From JAISDD01 sp031553935 (GTDB lineage Bacteria; Bacillota; Syntrophomonadia; Syntrophomonadales; Syntrophomonadaceae), in NCBI GenBank assembly GCA_031553935.1, contig JAVBKS010000011.1:49829-113828 (forward strand): a DNA stretch of 64,000 nt. Reading direction: 5' to 3'. Both the position numbers and the translations under genes were made by a program. Every line of letters starts with the position of its first letter. Within the stretch, counting starts at the first letter, position 1. Below the pieces are notes generated by a model. It did no database searches. It was given only the letters and a program-made list of their open reading frames with translations, and was not told where the DNA came from. Shown piece by piece: positions 24,597-33,289 of the stretch.

Positions 24597-25463
24597 ATGA
24601 AAGATAGTTTTGGTGCTTACCACCCTCTAGTAAATTTTATATACTTTTTTTGGGTTATGCTGTTCACCATGGTCTTTATGCATCCCTGGTGCTTATTGAT
24701 TTCTCTAAGCGCTGCCCTTGCATATGCTGTTCTTCTTAATGGCAAAAAGCTAGTCAGCTTAGCGATACGTGTTATGTTCCCTATTATCTTGACTACTTCA
24801 TTACTGAATCCAGCTTTTAACCACCAAGGAGTTACGATAATAGCTTATTTCCCAACCGGTAACCCATTAACACTAGAATCAATTCTTTATGGTATGGGAA
24901 CAGCTGTAATGCTGGTATGCATCATTGCCTGGTTTTCTTGCTTTAATACCATCATTACAACGGATAAGCTCGTGTACTTCTTTGGCAGATTAACCCCGGC
25001 TATGTCCCTACTATTGTCAATGATTCTGCGCTTTGTTCCCCGCTTTAAAGAACAGCTGCAAGTAGCAATTTCTGCCCAAAAATGTTTGGGCAGAAGCTTG
25101 AATCAAGGAAGCGTCATTAATCGAATCAAACTAGGCATTCATATACTATCAATCATGCTTTCTTGGGCAATGGAAAGTGCCATCGAAACTGCTGATTCCA
25201 TGAGAAGCCGCGGTTATGGTCTGCCTGGCCGAACTAGTTTCACGAATTTCTCCCTTCAGCAGCGAGATGGTTGGGCGATTTTTTCTCTATCATTTCTGGG
25301 TATAATTGTTTTCTCAGCTTTTTTTACTAATAAGCTTTCTTACTATTATTACCCTGCTATGAAAACATTGAACCTTGATCCCTATTTGGGCATCATACTG
25401 ATGCTTTACTTTGCTCTATGTACATTTCCGCTGCTGATTAATCTCCTGGAGGCCAGAAAATGA
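24597..25463 (+). CDS. ecfT: ECF transporter T component (EcfT)
   Basis: A 288-residue membrane protein with about five to six hydrophobic segments. The cytoplasmic coupling region carries 'ILRFVPRFKEQLQVAISAQKCLG' and the conserved 'SAIETADSMRSRGYGLPGRTSF', a variant of the EcfT Ala-Arg-Gly coupling helices that contact the ATPases. It is the scaffold that links ATP hydrolysis to toppling of the substrate-binding S component. It starts 27 bases after the surface-protein gene and overlaps the ATPase gene by four bases, so it belongs to the cobalamin riboswitch operon. Confidence 0.85.
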   Translation: MKDSFGAYHPLVNFIYFFWVMLFTMVFMHPWCLLISLSAALAYAVLLNGKKLVSLAIRVMFPIILTTSLLNPAFNHQGVTIIAYFPTGNPLTLESILYGMGTAVMLVCIIAWFSCFNTIITTDKLVYFFGRLTPAMSLLLSMILRFVPRFKEQLQVAISAQKCLGRSLNQGSVINRIKLGIHILSIMLSWAMESAIETADSMRSRGYGLPGRTSFTNFSLQQRDGWAIFSLSFLGIIVFSAFFTNKLSYYYYPAMKTLNLDPYLGIILMLYFALCTFPLLINLLEARK

Positions 25464-28006
25464 AATGCTACTCCCTGCAAAACCTGACTTTTTTCTATCC
25501 TGATCAAGAACAACCGGTACTTGACCAGATAAACATCTCCATAATCCAAGGCCATTTCACCGTCTTGTGTGGACCTTCAGGCTCTGGTAAATCTACATTA
25601 TTGCGGCTGCTCAAGCCGGTTTTAGCACCTTATGGCCATAAATCTGGCCAAATCTTCTTTGGTGACCGCCCCCTCAGTGATCTAAATGCTCGTGAACAAA
25701 GCACCTTGATTGGCTTTGTGCAGCAAAACCCCGACAATCAAATTGTCACCGATAAAGTCTGGCATGAATTAGCCTTTGGACTGGAGAGCCTGAGCTATAA
25801 TCAAGAGACAATTCGCTTGCGAGTCGCAGAAATGGCAAGTTTTTTCGGTATCGAGTCTTGGTTCTTGCAGGACATTAAGCTTTTGTCCGGCGGTCAAAAG
25901 CAGCTGCTTAATCTAGCTTCGATAATGGTAATGCAGCCTAGTGTACTTATCTTGGATGAACCTACTAGCCATTTAGATCCAATTGCGGCTGCCGATTTTA
26001 TAGGAGCCGTAGCCAAAATAAACCGCGAGCTCGGAGTTACCATAATAATGACTGAGCACCGCTTGGACGAAGTACTCCCTTTCTCTGACAAAGTCATAGT
26101 ATTGGAAAAAGGTCAACTTCTTTGTCAAGGTAAGCCTACGGAGGTGGGCGAAAAACTTAAGAACACTGGTTCCCTTACCTTTCTAGCTATGCCGACACCT
26201 ATGCGAGTATACGCTGGAGTAAGCTCTGCCCTCCCTTGCCCTATAACTGTACGTCAAGGCCAGGAATGGCTTAATAGTTTTGCGGCCCAGCAGCCTTTGG
26301 GCAAGCTTTCTGTAAATCGCGAAGCTAGCAAGAATTCTTCAACCAAGAAGCCGGTGATAGAGTTTGATAATGTCTGGTTTCGCTATCACCAAAACCATTA
26401 CGATGTTCTCCAAGGCTTATCCTTAAAAATTTATCCCGGTGAATTTTTGGCGATTTTAGGTGGTAATGGTACGGGCAAAACAACAAGTCTTAACATGATA
26501 GCTGGAATACTTACACCCAATCGCGGCAAGGTGAGTGTCGAGGGAGCAAACGTACCTGAGCGCGGCGACGGGCAAAGACAAATCTCGCTGGGCGTTTTGC
26601 CCCAGAACTCTCAAGCATTGTTCTTGCATAAGACCCTAAGAGAGGATCTCTTGGAAGTACTTGCTGATTTACTGATATCAGCCGAAGAAAAGCTGCAGTT
26701 AGTACACCAAACCGCAATTCTATGCCGATTAGATAGTGTTCTTTATCGCCACCCCTATGACCTCTCCGGTGGTGAACAACAAATGGCGGCTCTAGCTAAG
26801 GTCTTACTGCTGAAGCCGCGGATATTATTGCTCGATGAGCCTACCAAAGGCCTGGATGCTGAAGCCAGAATCATCCTCGCCGGAATTACAAAGCGGCTCC
26901 TAATAGACGGTGTAACCATTGTGATTGTTAGTCATGATGTTGAATTTTGCGCTAAATACGCCCAACGCTGTGCTTTGTTCTTTAATGGTTCCATTGTAAG
27001 CGAAGATACCCCGCGCCGTTTTTTTGCCGGCAATAGTTTTTATACGACCGCTGCCAATCGGATGGCACGCCATTTATTGCCAGATGCCCTTTCCGATGAA
27101 GATATTATTAATGCTTGTAACGGCGATGCCTCTTTTTTGCACGTACCTGAGCCACTGCCGGTTTGCTCGCATTCCTTACCTGCTTCTAGTATTTATTACA
27201 TCCAAAACAATAGTGGTAATCAGGGGCTCTCGAAAAAAATGCCCATAAATAACATAATGAAGTTAAAGCCCGAAGCAGTAAGCCGAAGTCTCCATAAACC
27301 ATCTCTATTAGCAGTCATATTCGCATTGCTAACAATCCCTCTAACTGCATATTTTGGGGTTTACTATCTAGGTGACCGCAAATATTACTTTATCAGTATG
27401 CTAATAATAATCGAAGCCATGATTCCTTTTATTGTTAAGTTTGAGGGGCGCCGTCCCGCAGCTCGCGAACTTATGGTCCTGGCGGTACTCTGCGCCCTGG
27501 CTGTTGCCAGCCGAGCGGCTTTTTTCATGTTGCCTCAGTTTAAACCAGTGATTGCAATCATAATTATTTCGGCTGTGGCTTTCGGAGCAGAGGCCGGGTT
27601 CCTGGTTGGAGCTCTTACAGCATTTGTCTCCAATATGTTTTTTGGTCAAGGCCCCTGGACGCCGTGGCAAATGCTGGCTCTAGGACTTATCGGGTTGACT
27701 GCGGGGTTATTATTTGGCAAAGGCTATCTTCGAAGCAGCCGCTTAAACTTAAGTTTATTCGGTGCCTTTTCTGCTGTTATTATCTATGGAGGCATTATGA
27801 ACCCTTCAGCAATTCTAACTTTTCAGGGCAACCCAACCCTACATATGTTTCTCCTTGCTTTCGTGCAAGGTTTGCCTTTTGATCTAATCCAAGCCGGTGC
27901 CACTTTTATTTTTCTATGGTTAATAAGTGGTCCCATGCTCGAAAAGCTAGACCGCGTAAAAACTAAATATGGTCTGCTTAATGGAACAGAACACCAAGAA
28001 AGGTAA
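25460..28006 (+). CDS. ECF transporter: two ATPases and S component fused in one polypeptide
   Basis: An 848-residue protein. Residues 1-270 are one ABC ATPase (Walker A GPSGSGKST, signature LSGGQKQLLNLAS, Walker B 'VLILDEPTSHLDP'); about 295-530 a second (Walker A GGNGTGKTT, signature LSGGEQQMAALAK, 'ILLLDEPTKGLD'); about 615-848 a membrane S component with six hydrophobic segments ('AVLCALAVASRAAFFMLPQFKPV', 'AVAFGAEAGFLVGALTAFVSNMFFGQGPWTPWQM'). That last motif is typical of corrinoid- or precursor-type S components of the ECF class. Fused tandem EcfA is common, but including the S component is not. Together with EcfT it makes a complete importer. The riboswitch upstream makes a corrinoid the likely cargo. 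Confidence 0.88.
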   Translation: MKCYSLQNLTFFYPDQEQPVLDQINISIIQGHFTVLCGPSGSGKSTLLRLLKPVLAPYGHKSGQIFFGDRPLSDLNAREQSTLIGFVQQNPDNQIVTDKVWHELAFGLESLSYNQETIRLRVAEMASFFGIESWFLQDIKLLSGGQKQLLNLASIMVMQPSVLILDEPTSHLDPIAAADFIGAVAKINRELGVTIIMTEHRLDEVLPFSDKVIVLEKGQLLCQGKPTEVGEKLKNTGSLTFLAMPTPMRVYAGVSSALPCPITVRQGQEWLNSFAAQQPLGKLSVNREASKNSSTKKPVIEFDNVWFRYHQNHYDVLQGLSLKIYPGEFLAILGGNGTGKTTSLNMIAGILTPNRGKVSVEGANVPERGDGQRQISLGVLPQNSQALFLHKTLREDLLEVLADLLISAEEKLQLVHQTAILCRLDSVLYRHPYDLSGGEQQMAALAKVLLLKPRILLLDEPTKGLDAEARIILAGITKRLLIDGVTIVIVSHDVEFCAKYAQRCALFFNGSIVSEDTPRRFFAGNSFYTTAANRMARHLLPDALSDEDIINACNGDASFLHVPEPLPVCSHSLPASSIYYIQNNSGNQGLSKKMPINNIMKLKPEAVSRSLHKPSLLAVIFALLTIPLTAYFGVYYLGDRKYYFISMLIIIEAMIPFIVKFEGRRPAARELMVLAVLCALAVASRAAFFMLPQFKPVIAIIIISAVAFGAEAGFLVGALTAFVSNMFFGQGPWTPWQMLALGLIGLTAGLLFGKGYLRSSRLNLSLFGAFSAVIIYGGIMNPSAILTFQGNPTLHMFLLAFVQGLPFDLIQAGATFIFLWLISGPMLEKLDRVKTKYGLLNGTEHQER

Positions 28007-28024
28007 TTTGGCTTCTATAGCAAA

Positions 28025-28059
28025 CGCAGAGTGTCATTTCTTTCTAACGACACTCTGCG
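28025..28059. terminator. Bidirectional hairpin between convergent ECF and Flx operons
   Basis: CGCAGAGTGTC (28025-28035) and GACACTCTGCG (28049-28059) form a perfect 11-bp stem with a 13-base loop, between the stop codons of the convergent genes. T-runs are short on both sides. Confidence 0.7.
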
Positions 28060-28089
28060 ATAGTCATTTACTCTAGTATTAGCAAATTC

Positions 28090-28920
28090 TTACCATTCAG
28101 GCGGAAGTTTGCGCAATTGACTCAAATCAAACACCGGGCCATCCAAACATATGAATTCACTGCCGATATTACAGCGCCCACATTTGCCGATTCCGCACTT
28201 CATTCTCATCTCCAAAGTAGTTATTACTTGCTCGTCGGCATAGTTTAATTTCTCTAAAGCCTCGATTACATACTTGATCATTATAGGCGGTCCGCATGTT
28301 ACTGCGATCTTACCTTTCGGATCTGGGTTTAAGTCGGTAAGATAGTGAGGCACTAAGCCTACATGTCCATCCCAAGCTTCTTCTTCCCTGTCGATCGTAA
28401 TATATACTTCAGTGTCCTTAATTTTGGGCCATAGATCAAATATTTCCTCTTTGAAACAGAGATCGGCGTAACTTCTGGCTCCATAAATGATTTGGATCTT
28501 CCCGAAATCATCACGGTGCTTGAAACAGTATTTAATAAATGAACGCAGTGGAGCTAATCCGATACCTCCGCCGATAAAAAGCATATCTTTGCCTTTACAG
28601 GCCTCAATCGGAAAACCATTTCCATATGGTCCGCGGACTCCTATCTGTTGGCCGATTCCCATGGTATGAAGCTCATCAGTTAATAGCCCAACCCGGCGAA
28701 TTGCAAACTCATAGTGTTCTTGCTCTTCCTGCCAGGAAACTGAAAACATTCCTTCTCCGACCGATACGTTGGAAACCATCGCCAACTGCCCCGGCATTAC
28801 ATTAAAGGGCAACCCTGATTCATTCTTTAGAAAAAAGGTCTTAACATCTGGGGTTTCGTCCTTAATGGCAAAGACCTCCATCATAGTCGGTACTAATGGA
28901 TTATCGCTCTGATTATGCAC
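28090..28920 (-). CDS. flxA: FlxA-like FAD/NAD(P)-binding subunit (AsrB-type)
   Basis: A 276-residue flavoprotein of the ferredoxin-NADP reductase fold: FAD-binding 'FAIRRVGLLTDELHTMGIGQQIGVRGPYGNGFPI', NAD(P)-binding 'LFIGGGIGLAPLRSFIKY', and a C-terminal [2Fe-2S] cysteine cluster 'KCGIGKCGRCNIGSEFICLDGPVF'. It matches the sulfite-reductase AsrB and sulfhydrogenase gamma family and is the NADH-oxidising module of Flx-Hdr complexes. It is the last gene of the seven-gene minus-strand operon and overlaps flxB by eight bases. Within the complex it should feed NADH electrons to HdrA for flavin-based bifurcation. Confidence 0.85.
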   Translation of the reverse strand: MHNQSDNPLVPTMMEVFAIKDETPDVKTFFLKNESGLPFNVMPGQLAMVSNVSVGEGMFSVSWQEEQEHYEFAIRRVGLLTDELHTMGIGQQIGVRGPYGNGFPIEACKGKDMLFIGGGIGLAPLRSFIKYCFKHRDDFGKIQIIYGARSYADLCFKEEIFDLWPKIKDTEVYITIDREEEAWDGHVGLVPHYLTDLNPDPKGKIAVTCGPPIMIKYVIEALEKLNYADEQVITTLEMRMKCGIGKCGRCNIGSEFICLDGPVFDLSQLRKLPPEW

Positions 28921-29923
28921 TCTTCTCAGCCTCCTTGACCTGTGTTATGATCTCGGTTATATTAATGCCGACCGGACAAGCAATCAAACATCTTCCGCAA
29001 CCGGTACATAATGAATCTCCGTATCTTTCAGTGAAAAACTCCAACTTGTGCAAGAAGCGGTTTCTAAACCTTTCCATACCGGATTCGCGTGGATTGTGAC
29101 CTCCTGCCATCAGTGCATACTCACGGTACATACATGAATCCCAGCAACGGAACCGATAGCCCTCGCCACCGAAGTTTTTAACCTGAATATCAAAACAATA
29201 ACAACTTGGACATATATAGGTGCAAATGCCGCAGTTTTGACAGGGCTCAGCTCTTTCCAGCCAAAGCGGATGCTCGAACATGTCTTTTAATTTATCAGCT
29301 ATGCCGTCAATATCAACTTGTATATTAAATGACTCCGCTGCAGGCAAACTGGGGCTTGCCTCTGCAAGTACTTTATCAATTTTCGCTGTTAACTGATTTC
29401 CGGCATCAGTCAAAGGCTCCCAGGCGTATGAATCGCCGCAATCACGAATAATCACATCAGCATAGGAAGGTTCAGTTGGGTTAACTCCCATACTGGAGCA
29501 AAAGCAATTCTTCCCCGGTTTGTAGCAGGCATTGGCAATAAAAACAGTGTTATCGCGCCGGCTTTTGTAGTATTGGTCCACAAAAGTTCGGGTTAGAAAT
29601 ACTTGGTCTAAGCATTCAATTGCTTTCATATCACATGGTCTTAAACCAAATACGATGCTCTTGTCTTTAACTTCAAAAACTTCACCAATATTAACTGTTA
29701 TACCTTCATCAACAAAATTGTACATTTTCTCAGTTTGCGGCAATAACACGCTTTTAGGGGAAGTGTAAACATTTAATACGTCTAATCTTAATTGGTCAGG
29801 TTCAATTTCCGACCATTTATAAAAGCCTGATTGTCCATCTTTCTGAGCCGGTACATATACTTGAGCTTCATCAGCTAATTGCTGAAAAAGCGTGCTTAAA
29901 TTATTTTTCGGCAGTGTCTTCAT
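28913..29923 (-). CDS. flxB: FlxB-like iron-sulfur subunit (AsrA-type)
   Basis: A 336-residue iron-sulfur protein similar to AsrA and to the beta subunit of sulfhydrogenases. Two ferredoxin-like cysteine clusters are visible near the C-terminus: 'CQNCGICTYICPSCYCFD' (about residue 230) and 'CTGCGRCLIACPVG' (about 305), and an extra set 'CYKPGKNCFCSSMG' in the middle. It relays electrons between the flavin subunit FlxA and the Hdr core. GGGGAGG lies before the ATG at 29923, and only 14 bases separate it from flxC. Confidence 0.85.
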   Translation of the reverse strand: MKTLPKNNLSTLFQQLADEAQVYVPAQKDGQSGFYKWSEIEPDQLRLDVLNVYTSPKSVLLPQTEKMYNFVDEGITVNIGEVFEVKDKSIVFGLRPCDMKAIECLDQVFLTRTFVDQYYKSRRDNTVFIANACYKPGKNCFCSSMGVNPTEPSYADVIIRDCGDSYAWEPLTDAGNQLTAKIDKVLAEASPSLPAAESFNIQVDIDGIADKLKDMFEHPLWLERAEPCQNCGICTYICPSCYCFDIQVKNFGGEGYRFRCWDSCMYREYALMAGGHNPRESGMERFRNRFLHKLEFFTERYGDSLCTGCGRCLIACPVGINITEIITQVKEAEKSA

Positions 29924-29937
29924 GCTATTTACCTCCC

Positions 29938-30846
29938 CTAAATGAAATCGTCAGGATCATTTTCCCGATACATACTAAGTGGTGGGCTACTGCCTTCAAT
30001 ATATTGCATACCGGCATCATATGGTCCAAATAGTTTATCTACATCCTTGATAAGTTTCTGATTAATGAGCATCAGTGGAATATTAACCGGGCACACGCGC
30101 TGGCACTCACCGCACTCAACACAACGTCCAGCCATATGGGAAGCTCTGACTATATGAAACATAAAAGTATCACTGGCACTTGTCTCCCGGCCGACCCATT
30201 GCGGTTTGGTTTCATCGAAAATGCAAGTCCGGCAATTGCAAGCTATACAAGCCTGACGGCAAGCATAGCAACGAATACACGGCGCTAATGCTTTTTCGAA
30301 GAACTGCTCCCTTTCTGCCTGTGAAAGAGCTTCGATCTCTTTCACTTTTTGAAAACGCTCCCCTTGAGCGCGAGGAGTCTGTTCATCACCGATTTTTTCA
30401 TCAAAGATAACTGGGTTCGGTTGAATGCAGTCCGCGCATTTTGAAGCAAAAGCATTAACGCTGTCACTTACACTAATGCCGGACTCAGTTTTAATAACTT
30501 CCAGGGGATCTTTTTTGCCTTCACAACAAACCCCTACTATATAAAGACGATCTCTTTTTATCTGTCTATCTTCTAACAGTCTTACTAAGCCACGCGAGTC
30601 ACAACCCTTAACTACTATACCGATCTTTTCATGACCATCCCGAAAACGCAGTAGAGAATTTGACAGGTTATGAATACAGTAGTCGTTATATACTATCTTA
30701 GCCACCTGCTCCGGGCTACGAACAAAATACGGCCTGACTGAATGTTCACTTTGACCTTGCTGTTCCCAAGCAATGAATAAATCTATCTCCCCTTTTGAAA
30801 GAAGGCTGGTGGCAATATTTTGAATTTTTTCAGTTATTGCGTTCAT
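29938..30846 (-). CDS. flxC: FlxC-like iron-sulfur subunit (FrhB/4Fe-4S type)
   Basis: A 302-residue protein. The N-terminal part ('KIGIVVKGCDSRGLVRLLEDRQI', 'YIVGVCCEG') resembles the F420-hydrogenase beta-type fold. The C-terminal half has cysteine sets 'CIRCYACRQACIACNCRTC' and 'CVECGECQRVCPVN' for two [4Fe-4S] clusters. It belongs to the FlxC group found between FlxB and FlxD in Flx-Hdr operons. The ATG overlaps the stop of the selenoprotein gene flxD (ATGA), so its translation may depend on read-through of the flxD UGA codon. Confidence 0.82.
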   Translation of the reverse strand: MNAITEKIQNIATSLLSKGEIDLFIAWEQQGQSEHSVRPYFVRSPEQVAKIVYNDYCIHNLSNSLLRFRDGHEKIGIVVKGCDSRGLVRLLEDRQIKRDRLYIVGVCCEGKKDPLEVIKTESGISVSDSVNAFASKCADCIQPNPVIFDEKIGDEQTPRAQGERFQKVKEIEALSQAEREQFFEKALAPCIRCYACRQACIACNCRTCIFDETKPQWVGRETSASDTFMFHIVRASHMAGRCVECGECQRVCPVNIPLMLINQKLIKDVDKLFGPYDAGMQYIEGSSPPLSMYRENDPDDFI

Positions 30847-31274
30847 CTATTATCCCTCAGCTTTCTGTTTGGACCCAGTTTTTCAACTGCATCGACAAAT
30901 TTCTCCATGGTGCCTTGGAACTTAAGGCCTTCTGCTCCAGATATCCAGGCTGTCTGGTATCTTTCCGGCTCCAAGCCCAAATATTCCATTAAGTTTTTCA
31001 TAATAATATGACGACGTCTTTGGAAGTAATTGCCACTACCATAGTGGCACTCGCCAGGGTGTCAGCCAGATAGCAAAACGCCATCAGCTCCCCTATTAAA
31101 GGCTCGCAGAACCAACATCGGATCCATGCGTCCTGAACACGGTGTCCTAATAATCCGCACCTCTGCTGGATACTCAAGATGATTTAATCCAGCTAGGTCT
31201 GCAGCGGCGTAAGTACACCAGTTACAAGCAAACACTATAATTTTCGGTTCCCATTCTCTTATTTTTATAGACAA
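30843..31274 (-). CDS. flxD: FlxD/MvhD-like subunit with in-frame UGA (selenocysteine at residue 71)
   Basis: Reading through TGA at 31064-31062 gives a 143-residue MvhD-family protein with no other interruption. Before the UGA are 'FACNWCTYAAADLAG' and 'RTPCSGRMDP'; after it come 'HPGECHYGSGNYFQRRR' and 'MEYLGLEPERYQTAWISGAEG', all family hallmarks. MvhD proteins normally read Gly-Cys-His-Pro-Gly at this point, so UGA replaces the conserved cysteine. MvhD passes electrons to HdrA through its [2Fe-2S] centre. An excellent small hairpin follows the UGA at 31031-31049. The start is a TTG at 31274 behind GGAGGTGG, inside the end of hdrA. Confidence 0.9.
31031..31049 (-). promoter_or_regulatory. 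Candidate bacterial SECIS hairpin in flxD
   Basis: Twelve bases after the UGA, TGCCACTA and TAGTGGCA form a perfect 8-bp stem around the loop TGG. Stem, distance (loop about 21 bases from UGA) and the GG in the apical loop fit bacterial SECIS elements that bind SelB. Confidence 0.8.
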
Positions 31275-33250
31275 AGGGCATCCACCTCCGCAACCAATTG
31301 ATCATCTGTAAAGCCTTTTAGGCTAAGTGCTGATGTACGGCAAGCCGGTAAACAAGCACCACACCCTTGACATAAACTACCATTTACTGAAGCAACATCC
31401 CTAGTGAAAGGACCATGATGGCCTCTTTCCGTTATCTCGACAATCGACAGTGCTTTATATGGGCATATCGGCACGCATAAGCGGCAGCCAGAACACTTAA
31501 CGGTGTTAACCTCAGATATCATGGGCTCGGTAGCAAGTTCCGTCTTCGAGAACATCCCTAATACTTTGACTGCAGCAGCGCTGGACTGGGCAACTGTATC
31601 GGGAATATCCTTAGGTCCTTGACAAGTACCTGCTAAGAACACTCCGGCTGTAAAGGTCTCAACCGGTTGTAATTTCGGATGTGCTTCTTGGAAGAAGCCA
31701 TCTTTGTCAGTCGAGAAACCAATTGTACGTGACAGGTCTCCGGCGCCATCTGATGGAACCATCGCTGCCGCTAAGACAACCATATCGACTTCAGCTTCAA
31801 GCGGACGTCCGAGCAAAGAATCCTCGCTCTTAATAACTAATCTATCTCCCCGGGGATATATTTTACTTACCCGGCCTCTAATATATTTCGCTCCGGCATT
31901 TAGTGCTCTCTGATAGAATTCCTCATAGTTTTTTCCGGCTGTTCGAACATCCATGTAAAATACCAGGGCATCTCCGTCCGGAATCTTATCTTTAACCTGA
32001 TAGGCATGTTTTGCAGTAAACATACAACAGGCTCTTGAGCAATAGCTCTTGCCTTTGGCATCATCTCTTGAGCCGACACATTTAATAAAAGCTACGGTTT
32101 TAGGCTCTTTGCCGTCAGATGGACGTTGAATTTTGCCTCCAGTCGGACCGCCGGCACTGACGAGTCTTTCAAAATGCAGACTCGTGATTACATCAGGGTA
32201 TTTGCCGTAGCCGTATTCACCATAGGCTTGTTGCCATTCAAACTGATCAAATCCAGTCGCAGCTACTATAGCACCTACTGGAATTACAACTTGCTCATCT
32301 TTATCTTCGAATCTTATCGCTTCGGTAGGGCAGACTTTTTCACAAATTCCGCATTTCCCGGTTTTGAGTTTCAAACAGTTATCTTTATCAATATATGGTT
32401 TTCCCGGTACTGCTTGCGGAAACACCTTATGGATCGAGGTGCGCATGCTCAAACCGAGATTAAACTCGTCTTTTATTTTCTTGCTCGGGCATTTATCTAT
32501 ACAGGTACCGCAACCGGTACATGCTACCCAATCAACATACTTGGCTTTCTTGTTAACTGTTACTTCAAAATTACCTATATAACCATTCACTGCAACAACT
32601 TCAGCTAAGGTTATTAATTCAATGTTAGGATGCTGTGCCACAGCAACCATCTTGGGGGTGCCTATTCAGGCGGCGCAGTCCATAGTGGGAAAGGTCTTAT
32701 CAAGTTGGGTCATTTTGCCCCCAATCGATGCCTCTTTCTCAACCAATACCACTTTATGTCCACCATCAGCTATATCTAAAGCTGCTTGCATGCCGGCAAT
32801 ACCACCGCCTATTACCATGGCTGTTTTCGTAATCGGAATAGTAGATACTTCCAATGGCACATGGCGCAATACTTTTTTAATTCCCATGCGCACTAAATCA
32901 ATTGCTTTACGAGTTGCATGGTCTCTATCATGATGGACCCAGGAGTTCTGTTCCCTGATATTAACCATTTCGAACATGTAAGGATTGATTCCGCCAGATG
33001 CTACTGCTTTCCGAAAAGTTCCTTCATGCATGCGCGGTGTACAAGATGCCACGACAACTTGCTCTAATTGATTTTCTTGAATTGCTTTACGAATTAGTTC
33101 TTGTCCAGGATCTGAGCACATATACTTATAAGTGGTAGCTAGTGCAACACCTGGTACATTTGCAGCAGCTGCAGCTACTTTTTCCGTGTCAACTACAGCA
33201 GCTATATTGGTTCCGCAATCGCAAACAAATACTCCCACACGCTTTTCCAT
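31265..33250 (-). CDS. hdrA: HdrA heterodisulfide-reductase-type subunit with in-frame UGA (selenocysteine at residue 195)
   Basis: Two frames in perfect register, 33250-32669 and 32665-31265, are separated only by TGA at 32668-32666. Together they make a 661-residue HdrA of normal length. The flanks 'KTFPTMDCAA' and 'IGTPKMVAVAQHPNIELIT' are the conserved HdrA region, in which a cysteine occupies the UGA position. Other marks: N-terminal 'VCDCGTNI', FAD-binding 'VIGGGIAGMQAAL', [4Fe-4S] sets 'CTGCGTCIDKCPS', 'CGICEKVCPTE', 'CSGCRLCVPICPYK' and 'CQGCGACLPACRT'. HdrA holds the bifurcating flavin. A stop-codon mutation is unlikely because reading frame and conservation persist for 466 codons and a SECIS-like hairpin follows. 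Confidence 0.92.
32628..32648 (-). promoter_or_regulatory. Candidate bacterial SECIS hairpin in hdrA
   Basis: Seventeen bases after the UGA, GG-T-TGCTGT pairs with ACAGCA-T-CC (one T-T mismatch) around the loop GGC. The apical loop lies about 27 bases from the UGA, within the usual range for bacterial SECIS elements. Confidence 0.7.
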
Positions 33251-33289
33251 ACTTACCCTCCTTCAAACTCAACCGAAACGGGCAGCCGA

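Noticed and set aside
31265..33250. hdrA as a pseudogene broken by a stop codon
   Set aside because: The frame is preserved, conservation resumes immediately at the expected residue, the UGA replaces a conserved cysteine, and flxD shows the same pattern with a hairpin.
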